DNA of 64,000 nt from Lotus japonicus (lineage: Eukaryota > Streptophyta > Magnoliopsida > Fabales > Fabaceae). Positions 1 to 8,958 of this stretch are shown here, in pieces. The notes beneath the pieces were generated by a model. It had not been told where the DNA came from. It saw only the letters and a list, made by a program, of their open reading frames with translations, and did not search any database. The translations under genes and the position numbers were made by a program. Numbering within the stretch: position 1 is the stretch's first letter; each line of letters starts with the position of its first letter. The stretch spans positions 3,412,501 through 3,476,500 of the forward strand of contig NC_080042.1 in the NCBI RefSeq assembly GCF_012489685.1, read 5' to 3'.

Positions 1-1008
1 CGTGAAAGCGTAAGACCCCATTGAAGCGTGAGACTTCATGGAAGCGTGAGATTTCATCGTCGTTTACCCTAGGGCAACGACAGGGAACTTTGGTTTAGTT
101 GGATACGTGTGTGTTGGGAGGACGATACATTGTTTGACTAACCTTATCACCTAACTTCATATGTTGAGATTATGATGATTTGATGTTGATGAACATCGTT
201 AGATATTAATGATTGAACTGTGTAGGAGATTCGAGGACATGCTATGTATATACCTTAGAGTAGGCAATACATAACTTATATGTATATATATACAACATAT
301 GTATATACCCCCTTTATCGCATGTTGATTGTATATCTATTGTATTCTGTAAGTTGACCCTAGCACCTTGGCTTTGTTTGTATGTTTGTGTTTGGGCGGTC
401 GGCCTGCTGCCAGGCGTCTGTCAGCCGGTTCGTGATGATTCGTTGTGCGGGAAAGACCCGAAGCGAAATGTCTATTACTGAAGCTTTCGACGAGGACCCA
501 GACTTCATGGCTGATCGAGGGAGAGTCGATAATAGTAGTGTGGGTTATGGGTGGTTAAAGTCTTTTGAGTTGGTTGTCACTGTCATAGCTCTGATTCGTC
601 TTACTTTTGGGACCGGGTAGGTTCCCGATATATGGCTTTTTGTGTGGTTCTCTTGCTGAGGATCACAGAGAGTCTGTCGGACTATAAGGGTCTTGGGTTG
701 AGGCCATTTTGAGGCCGACCTTCTCTTGGATAGTGGTATATTTGATGCTTTTGCGTACAGTTCTGGTTTGTATATATTCGCCTACGGGCACGCTACCTTG
801 GAGTCACTGCGTGTGCGCGTGACGGGATAGTGCAGTAGAGGCTGTACCTTTGTATATGTTGTTTATCGGTTAGTTTAGTTGTTGGGCTTTGTCTTTATTT
901 CTTTATTGCTTTTATTAAAAGGAAACAATCAAAAAAAAAATTTACCTGTTTTCCGCGTAAAGTTTATTTTTGGTTACTAAAGTGACACCTGGAAGTCGGG
1001 GTGTTACA
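1..1008 (+). repeat. Left LTR of Tekay-1, 3' portion only
   Basis: Matches 7175-8182 base for base apart from about six substitutions, and ends at GTGTTACA just before the primer binding site. The first roughly 2.9 kb of this LTR are outside the window. It holds no host gene; short ORFs at 299-620 are repeated in the other LTR at 7473-7794 and are LTR leader sequence. Confidence 0.92.
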
Positions 1009-1011
1009 TTG

Positions 1012-1023
1012 TGGTATCAGAGC
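1012..1023 (+). other. Primer binding site of Tekay-1 (initiator Met tRNA type)
   Basis: TGGTATCAGAGC begins three bases after the LTR end. It is complementary to the 3' end of plant initiator methionine tRNA, the usual primer of chromoviruses and copia elements. Confidence 0.9.
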
Positions 1024-1205
1024 TTAGTCGAGTCTTTTGGGAGTCTTTGGGGAATAGGTCTTCTGTGCTAGGTTGTGTGACTCTGTAAAGAGTGAAAATT
1101 GATTGTCTGCAGAGCGATTTTCGCTCTAATTGCTTGCGTTACTACTCAATCGGATTGAGTGGTTTGTCTAGTGCTACCGTATGGTTAGTACTAATCGGAC
1201 GTTCG

Positions 1206-1737
1206 ATGGGATATAGGATGGTGGATCTTAACCGGATGGCGGAGGCTACACGTGAGCATCATCAACGACTGATGGCGACAGCAATGTATCAACAAAGAGG
1301 AATGAACCGAATTGGAGCTGGGGGACCAATGAGGTCAGGTTCCCAAGGCTACAACGGAAGGAAGAGCTACCATAAGTGGGGACCATATCAGCGTTCAGAG
1401 GGAAGAAATCTTATCTCAAGAGAGTACAAACCGACGACTGCTGATACTGGGGGGGAAGCCAGTTGGTGACAAAGGTGTGACATGTACTCGTTGTGGAAAG
1501 TTTGGGCATTTTGCTAACAAGTGCTCAGTGACTGGATGGAGATGCTTCAAGTGTAACCGAGAGGGGCATCTAGCTGTGAACTGCAAGACCAAAGAAAGTC
1601 TATGCTTCAATTGCAACCAACCGGGACATTTCTCCCAAGATTGCAAGGCACTCAGGGGCGAATCATCAGGGAATGTTGGGAAAGGAAAACAACTTGCTCC
1701 AGAGGAAAGGATTCATGCCAAGGAGGGCAAGAGCTGA
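1206..1737 (+). pseudogene. Tekay-1 gag remnant with three zinc knuckles
   Basis: A short stretch from the ATG at 1206 resembles the linker of chromovirus gag: the GAGGPMRSGSQ motif also occurs as GTGGPMRSGSQ in Tekay-2. After a G-run near 1449-1456 the frame changes and an open stretch (1477-1737) carries three CCHC knuckles: CTRCGKFGHFANKC, CFKCNREGHLAVNC and CFNCNQPGHFSQDC, each C-x2-C-x4-H-x4-C. Such knuckles bind RNA during packaging. The large capsid-like body of gag is missing, so the gene is an internal deletion derivative. Tekay-2 gag has two knuckles, so the third one here is either ancestral or a duplication. The knuckle frame itself is uninterrupted. Confidence 0.7.
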
Positions 1738-3950
1738 GGAGTTGAACGAGGAAGAACGTGGGAACGATGTAGGACCTTATTCGAGGTTGCTCGTGATTTA
1801 ACTATAGAAGTTACACGAGGTTGGGAATAGCACACTAAGTCTAGAAAGTAGTCTTCCACCGATGCGTTTATGAGGAAGCTAGTAGTTGAAGAACGAATCT
1901 TAGGGAGATTCCGTATGGGTAGTATACGTGTTATGTTGAGGGTGTGTAGTTCCATAGCGGGATCCTTAAAGGATTTAGTATCAGGATATTTGTGACTACT
2001 GGAGGATAGGAACTCATTGACTGTTCCAGTGGGTTTTTCTAAATTTCCACCTTCGATGTATTAGGCCTGATCAACCTAATATTGAGTGGGTGATATTCGG
2101 AATCACAGCTGGTTATGGACTTTGATAGAAGGATGTGTAAGATGAATTTGAATTGATTGAGGATTAGTCGGATTTGGGAGGAAAGTTCGTGTTAAGCACT
2201 TGATTGTGAAAGATTAAGATTTAAATCTTTGGAATTCGATGAGTGTCGTATAGACATTGATTGGTTAGTTCGTGTAATTACTCCAAGTAGAGGTAGACCA
2301 AGTCAAGAGATTTAATGCCGGAAAAGTATTAAGTAGTTTCTCGGAAGTTATGAAGTCATAGGTTATGTGATTACTGAGTGGAATTGGTAGAGACTAAATA
2401 AGTTGAATGTAATCAGGTTTTAGATGATAGCTTGATGGTAGCGAGATTGAGAAGAATTAACTCTGAACTAGATTGTTATAGTCGAGTTCGAGGAATAAGT
2501 TTTGCTAAGCGTTGGATTAATATGTGGAGACATTATAGTCTTAAGAGATGAATTTTCGCTTGAAAAGTGTTGAATTAATGATTAAGTTGGAGAAAGAAAG
2601 TTTTAGCATAAGTTGAATACTTGAGGTTGTTGATATGGATTCCAAAGAAATATGCTAAGATTACTAAGTGAGATTTACTAAGTTGGATTGAAATCTTAGG
2701 GTTAAGATTGAATCTTGAGAGTCGAGAATCGCGTACGAGTATGAGATCTTATGGTTGTAGGTGTGACAATAGGAGTTGACTCTTAGAAGATTGAAGACCT
2801 GAAGGTGAGCTTCGGGTTAAGACCATTGAGGTATAATATAAGAGAGATCTTGAAGTAAAGGAATTCTGGGTTGTGTGGAGTGTTAAGGTTGGTGATCGAT
2901 TGATGTTGATTATGAGGTTGCGGACATAATGACCATGTGACAAGATTTGAATGATGTTAGCATAATAAGTTGTGAATGTGAAAGCATGACGCCACTGGTC
3001 AGGTCGTTTGGGTAAGTGAAGGAGTTATAGTTTTTAAGAAACGGATATTCATTTAAGAAGTATTGAAGGATTAAAGGTCACTAGAGGACCAAACTTGGTG
3101 AAGGTTTAGGTTTTAAATCTATGAATGTCTGTCTAAGGTGTGTAAGACTCGAAGGTTGTCAGAATTTGATTGAGAGATTAAGAAGTTGATTGACGAGATG
3201 GTGATTGAGTCACAAAAAGGAAGGTGTTAGTATTAAGATGAATACCTGAGGTTGTTATATTTTGACGAGTTTCGTAGAGTATAAGAGTCAATGGGACTTT
3301 GTTATGGATTTTGATGATGCATATTACGGGTAACAAGTGAATTTTACTAAAGTTGAATGAGAATCCTAGGGCTAAGGTTGACCTAGTGAGCTGAGATTCA
3401 TGTACACATAAGAGATTTAGTGGTGTTAGCGGCTACGATAACAGTTAAATCTCAGAATGTTGAAGGATCGGATGATAAAATGGCTAGTTAAGTCCCTTGA
3501 GGTATAGTTATGATTTAATCTTCCAGAGGATAAGTCTCGATTTGTGCGAAGTGTTAGGGATTTCAGTAAGTGTAAATAGGTTAGAGTGAGGGAAGTTTTG
3601 AGGAAGAAGACGATAATAATGGATTGTTAGGTATTAAGAGGAGGATTATCTTATAAGTTGTTGATAAATTGATGTTGAAGGGGATAAGATTAGTGAAGGA
3701 CAAGAAATAAGGACATAAGTCGAGCTTTAATTCGAATAGTGACTAAGTAGAAGTGTGATTTCTTGGTGTGTGTAAAGATAGTTACGAAGTTAGAGGTGTT
3801 TTAATGGACTAGCGATTTCCAAGGGGGAGGATTCGTCTAGGAGTTATCGAACGAACAAGTGGAGTTTTGGACTGTAGATGAAGATCACGAGGACAAGTTG
3901 AGTATCTACTTTGAGATGACAGAGAGGCACCGAGTTTAAGAAGGATTTCG
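1738..3950 (+). other. Degenerate Tekay-1 interior, no coding recognised
   Basis: About 2.2 kb between the knuckles and the integrase remnant. I could not recognise protease, reverse transcriptase or RNase H motifs on either strand, and no ORF reaches 85 codons. Base composition is purine-rich on the plus strand (many GAAG, GATTA and AGTTG words), unlike the coding parts of Tekay-2. Probably worn pol sequence or unrelated filler. Confidence 0.5.
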
Positions 3951-3951
3951 G

Positions 3952-4250
3952 ATGACCGACAGTAAAAAAAAAAAACAAGTGGCTAAGATTGAGCGACTGC
4001 ACGGAGTGCCAACCGGTATCATTTCAAGCAGAGATCCGACGCAAGTGATCGAGCCAGATGACATGAAGTTGAATGATGGTTTGTCTTTTGAGACACCGAC
4101 AGTTAGCAGTGGGGATAGAAGAGTGAAACAGTTAAGGGGAAAACAGCTTGCTTAAGTAAAGGTTATGAGGAACAATGACACGGGCAATGCTACATGGGAA
4201 TTGGAAGACCAGATCAAGGAACTGTATTCCGGAATTTTCTCAGAACTCTG
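3952..4250 (+). pseudogene. Tekay-1 integrase remnant with internal deletion
   Basis: The translation first follows integrase core sequence (RLHGVPTGIISSRDP; Tekay-2 has [15 protein letters not shown] at about 11290). It then jumps directly to the integrase C-terminal tail (TQVIEPDDMKLNDGLSFETP; Tekay-2 has THVIELDNIELKDDLSFETP at about 11967). The roughly 600 bases between these points in Tekay-2 are missing. GATCCGAC stands at the junction; Tekay-2 has GATCCGAC at the downstream point and only the similar GATCGAGACC at the upstream point, so the deletion may have used short homology. The remnant keeps the region before the polypurine tract, which may be needed in cis. Confidence 0.72.
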
Positions 4251-4275
4251 AGTTTCGAGGACGAAACTTTCTTTT

Positions 4276-4288
4276 TGGAGGGGAGTAT
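4276..4288 (+). other. Polypurine tract of Tekay-1
   Basis: TGGAGGGGAGTAT lies directly before the right LTR start at 4289. This is the plus-strand primer site expected beside a 3' LTR. Confidence 0.8.
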
Positions 4289-4979
4289 TGTAAGACCCGG
4301 ATTTTCGGAACAAGTTAATTTCCGACTCACGCGTGGAATCAGTGTAAGTGTGACAGGAGTTTGACATTTGAGAAAGATTAATGAAGAAGAAAGTACAGGA
4401 ATTGCTTGAGGAAGGTTGCGTAGTTGTTTTCGGAGTTAGTGCGAGTCGTCTGCACACCTGCCTTATGGCGAGCGTGTCCAGAATAGGCTATTTCGCTCTT
4501 AAAGCAACGTTTTGAGTGAGATTTCGAACTCTCGGAAAATTTAAAGATTCTCTTTATTTTTCCATCGACCAGCGTTTCATTTCGGAACTCTGGACTGTAC
4601 GCACGATAGGTTTCACTTTTCGGATGTTCGCCGACGCTAATTTCTTTGCTTCGAAACCCTATTTTCGAGCAATGGATGAAGACTTTTTCTATTCGGGACT
4701 TCTAACGAAGATTCCGTCCGCGTTGCCAGACTTGTTTCGACATTTCCAATCTTTCTTCTGTTGGAAGTTTTGTCGTTTGAGCATCACAGCAAAAAGTAGT
4801 TTTTCGGGACAGACTAACTTACACCGCTTTTGGCGTTTTGGATATCGTTTTTCCTAAATCCTAGATATTTGTTTTGAGTTCTGGAATTCTGACGCCAGAA
4901 TCTCTCTTAGAATTTCTCGGTGATCGTGCTGCAAAAATCGGAATCGCGAAATTTTCATTTTCCCGCGATTTCACCCGCC

Positions 4980-4987
4980 TATAAATA
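4980..4987 (+). promoter_or_regulatory. TATA box in Tekay-1 LTR
   Basis: TATAAATA within CGCCTATAAATAGGCG. The surrounding stretch (CATTTTCCCGC upstream, GGCGAAAAAGCAAAA downstream) is nearly repeated around the TATA box of the Tekay-2 LTR at 12922, which supports a conserved core promoter. Confidence 0.75.
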
Positions 4988-6633
4988 GGCGAAAAAGCAA
5001 AATATCTTTCATTTTCCTCCATTAGTGGCCCAAATTCGTGGAGAGCAAGGGAGGAAGAGATTTTCGCGAAAACTTGACCAATCTTCGTGCAGTTCGTCCC
5101 TACTTCTAGGTATCAAGGTAACTAACACGATTCCTACCTCTGATTGTTGTTTCTGTTGCGTTTCTGAAGTCGTTTCTGTGCTCTAAGTTTTGAGCTTTTT
5201 CTAAAATTGTCCGATTTCTCTGATTTCTCGCTTGGGTTATGTTCCTTATGTTCCCCTGAGTCTAAAACCTCTGTCAGTAAACTCTGATTGCGATTCAGTT
5301 GTCCAGGATCTGAAAAATTGACTCAAAACTCTTTTTGTCTCACATTTCGAAACTTTATTGTCGTAAAGCTATAATCTGACTTCGTGCCTTTAGGATTTGT
5401 TGTCACGGATGTCATGAGGATCGTTGCTGTCAAATCCGTTTTCAGAACTGATAACTTTGAAGTTTTGAGCCTTTATTTTGGACCAAAATGCCCCTGCGTA
5501 GTCGTATTTCGACCCGATTGTCCGAAAATTGTTCTGACAGTTTCTTTGCCTTAGTTTTACCCTAAAACTACCTTGTAAATTGATTTGATCGAAGAAAAAG
5601 AGCCGAAGCTCTTTTCTCCTTATGGCCGTGGGCTATTTCCTAAGGGGGGGGGGAGTTTTTCGTTTTCGAAAACTTGTCCTTTCGTACCCGTTTGTCGTAT
5701 TCTGAATCTTTGATGCTTTGTCTATCGTTTATGTATTGTTTTGCGATCGAACTAATCGATTTTGTTCGGATTCTGCTTTGTTTTCTCCGAGGTTCAGTTG
5801 AAGGAACTTTGGAATATTCAGAGCAACTGTTTGAGGACAACCTTGATTTCGAAGCTGGAACAGCTCGAGGTTAGGGCAACTTGCTATATTTAGCTATGAT
5901 TGCATGATAGGCGTCGATAAACTCGACCTATGTTTTATCTGATGTTGTATATGATGATGATTTCTTGTTATGATTGTTTCATAACTTATGATATTGATGA
6001 TGTGTTGAATTGAGCGTTTTGACGCAACTTCGGAGTGGAGGTTCATTGATCTGGTGATCTTTGACATTTCGGGTTGGATGAACAACCCTAGGCAAGTCCA
6101 AACGAGGGGTTTGAGGCTTAGCCATTTGTTGGGATTCGTTTGAATACTTAGACTTTCCCCGGGAAACTTCTTTTGGAGGGTTTTTGGAAAACTTAGAATG
6201 ATTAGAATTTCGAAAACTAGAGACTCTGGGAGACTTAGACTTTGAGAAGTAAACTCATAACTTGACTAATTCAATTCGAAACGTTTTTACTAAACGAATA
6301 ATCACAAGAGAACTAAAGGGGAAAATATTTACGAAAGACGGGGAAAAGTCGGCTTTTGTTGTGGGTTTGGAGAGTTTTGGAATTGGGAAAAGCCACTAAG
6401 GTGAGCTATGGTGATGATTGAAAGTCACCGAGTACTCTAGTACTCTTGGGAGTGTTGTTCGAGTCGTGCTGTATTGACCGGCACAGACTCTGGGCTTTGT
6501 TTGTGGGTTTTGTGGTGGGAGTTGTGTTGTATTGACCGACACTAACTCATGGTTTTGTTGGGATTGGGTTGTGAGCTAAACGCTTTCGTGGTAAGGGCGA
6601 TTCGTTGTTTGGCTAACCATATTGCATCAATCG

Positions 6634-6775
6634 GGTGAATAACGGGAATGGTTCACCTTGCATAAATGATGAATAACGGGAATGGTTCATCATATGGTGA
6701 ATAACGGGAATGGTTCACCAAGGATGAATAACGGGAATGGTTCATCCAGGATGGATAACGGGAATGGTCCATCCA
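6634..6775 (+). repeat. Minisatellite, about 27-bp unit, in Tekay-1 LTR
   Basis: Five imperfect units share GAATAACGGGAATGGTTCAY. The last unit reads GGATAACGGGAATGGTCCAT. It lies directly before a second tandem array. Confidence 0.85.
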
Positions 6776-7234
6776 TAGTGAGGAACGGGAAGCTTCACTG
6801 AGGCGTGAGACTTCGTGAAAGCATGGAACTTCACTGAAGCGTGAGACTTCGTGAAAGTGAGTAAGCTTCACTGAGGCGTGAGACTTCGTGAAAGCATGGA
6901 ACTTCACTGAAGCGTGAGACTTCGTGAAAGTGAGTAAGCTTCACTGAGGCGTGAGACTTCGTGAAAGCAGAAACTTCACTGAGGCGGGAGACCTCGTGGA
7001 GACGGGAACCTTCGCTGAAACGGGAGACTTTGCGGAGGCGTACACCTTTGCTGAAGCGGGAGACTTTGCGGAGGCGTGCAACTTCACTGAAGAGTGAGAC
7101 TTCGTGAAGGCGCGAAACTTCACTGAAGCGTGAGACTTCGTGAATGTGTGAGATTTCACTGAAGCGTGAGACTTCGTGAAAGCGTAAGACCCCATTGAAG
7201 CGTGAGACTTCATGGAAGCGTGAGATTTCATCGT
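6776..7234 (+). repeat. Minisatellite of GAAGCGTGAGACTTC type in Tekay-1 LTR
   Basis: About 15 imperfect units of roughly 30 bp built from CACTGAAGCGTGAGACTTCG and TGAAAGCG. Some units pair into a 60-70-bp higher-order repeat (6788-6960). The end of the same array opens the window at 1-56 in the other LTR copy. Confidence 0.85.
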
Positions 7235-8182
7235 CGTTTACCCTAGGGCAACGACAGGGAACTTTGGTTTAGTTGGATACGTGTGTGTTGGGAGGACGAT
7301 ACATTGTTTGACTAACCTTATCACCTAACTTCATATGTTGAGATTATGATGATTTGATGTTGATGAACATCGTTAGATATTAATGATTGAACTGTGTAGG
7401 AGATTCGAGGACATGCTATGTATATACCTTAGAGTAGGCAATACATAACTTATATGTATATATATACAACATATGTATATACCCCCTTTATCGCATGTTG
7501 ATTGTATATCTATTGTATTATGTAAGTTGACCCTAGCACCTTGGCTTTGTTTGTATGTTTGTGTTTGGGCGGTCGGCCTGCTGCCAGGCGTCTGTCAGCC
7601 GGTTCGTGATGATTCGTTGTGCGGGAAAGACCCGGAGCGAAATGTCTATTACTGAAGCTTTCGACGAGGACCCAGACTTCATGGCTGATCGAGGGAGAGT
7701 CGATAATAGTAGTGTGGGTTATGGGTGGTTAGAGTCTTTTGAGTTGGTTGTCACTGTCATAGCCCTGATTCGTCTTACTTTTGGGACCGGGTAGGTTCCC
7801 GATATATGGCTTTTTGTGTGGTTCTCTTGCTGAGGATCACAGAGAGTCTGTCGGACTATAGGGGTCTTGGGTTGAGGCCATTTTGAGGCCGACCTTCTCT
7901 TGGATAGTGGTATATTTGATGCTTTTGCGTACAGTTCTGGTTTGTATATATTCGCCTACGGGCACGCTACCTTGGAGTCACTGCGTGTGCGCGTGACGGG
8001 ATAGTGCAGCAGAGGCTGTACCTTTGTATATGTTGTTTATCGGTTAGTTTAGTTGTTGGGCTTTGTCTTTATTTCTTTATTGCTTTTATTAAAAGGAAAC
8101 AATCAAAAAAAAAATTTACCTGTTTTCCGCGTAAAGTTTATTTTTGGTTACTAAAGTGACACCTGGAAGTCGGGGTGTTACA

Positions 8183-8958
8183 GCGTTCTTGGAAAAGTAT
8201 TTTCCAACTAGTGCTCGGGATGAGCGGGAGGCACAGTTTCTGACACTGCGTCAAGGAGGTATGTCTGTACCTGAATTTGCTTCCAAGTTGGAATCTCTGG
8301 CGAAGCATTTCCAATTTTTCAACGATCACGTTGATGAGCGCTACATGTGTAAGCGTTTTGTTAATGGACTGAGGCCTGATATCGAGGACTCGGTGAGGCC
8401 ATTAGGAATCATGCGTTTTCAGTCGTTGGTTGAGAAAGCCACAGAAGTGGAGCTGATGAAGAATAGGAGGTTGAACCGTGCTGGAACTGGAGGGCCGATG
8501 AGGTCAGGCTCTCAAAATTTTCAAGGCAAAGGGAAATTTCAGAGCAGGAGGCCGCATCAACGTCCTGCTGGGAGAGAGTTTGCTTCAGGATCTTATAGAC
8601 CCATGGCGGGTACTGCTGGTGTTTCTGGGAACCAGACCGTGAACAGGGAGGTGACCTGCTTCAAGTGTGGAATGTCGGGGCACTACGCTCGTGCTTGTCC
8701 CGACACGAGACCCCAATGCTTTAATTGTAACAAATTGGGGCACACTGCCGCTCAGTGCAGGGCTCCCAAGACGGAACCAACCGTTAACACTGCTCGTGGA
8801 AAGCGTCCTGCTGCTAAAGTGATAGTCTACACCATGGACGGTGAAGATACGGAAGGAGTCGACGGTCTGATCAGAGGAGACTGCGAGATTGACGGTAATC
8901 TCCTAACTGTACTTTTCGATTCCGGTGAACGCACTCATTTATCTCTAGAGAATGTGTG
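8183..8958 (+). pseudogene. Tekay-2 gag, 3' two-thirds, cut by Tekay-1
   Basis: Opens in mid-gag with AFLEKYFPTSARDEREAQF, the conserved retrotransposon gag core (Tekay-3 has AFLEKYFPADAKGRKEMEF at about 43490). It continues to two CCHC knuckles, CFKCGMSGHYARAC and CFNCNKLGHTAAQC, and reaches the protease motif LFDSG at about 8918. The open frame reads a few codons backward into the Tekay-1 LTR (from 8144), but that part is chimeric and is left out. After DSG the frame is lost through small deletions and stops at 8957; the next part is in another frame. Confidence 0.88.

Larger units (their letters stand above)
1..8182 (+). mobile_element. Tekay-1: non-autonomous Ty3/gypsy chromovirus derivative, left end outside window
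   Basis: A complete right LTR (4289-8182) and the last 1008 bases of the left LTR (1-1008) flank an internal region of about 3.3 kb. Position 1 aligns with 7175 and the offset stays constant to the LTR end, with about six substitutions and no indel seen. The LTR opens TGTAAGACCC and closes GGTGTTACA, with a Met-tRNA primer site and a polypurine tract in the expected places. The inside keeps only zinc knuckles of gag and the two ends of an integrase remnant, so it cannot make its own enzymes. It sits in the gag of Tekay-2. GCGTT at 8183-8187 should be its target duplication, but the other copy is outside the window. I infer recent movement in trans using another element's proteins. Confidence 0.85.
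4289..8182 (+). repeat. Right LTR of Tekay-1, 3894 bp
   Basis: Runs TG...CA, with a polypurine tract on its left and interrupted gag of Tekay-2 on its right. A TATA box at 4980 places the likely transcription start near 5010, so more than 3 kb of the LTR would be transcribed leader. Contains two tandem repeat blocks (6634-7234). The small ORFs inside (for example 4516-4857, 5674-5874, 7555-7794) show no domain and are not called as genes. Confidence 0.92.

Noticed and set aside
299..620. ORFs of 60-79 codons near the left edge, repeated at 7473-7794
   Set aside because: They repeat because they lie in the two LTRs of Tekay-1; no domain, and near-identity follows from LTR origin.
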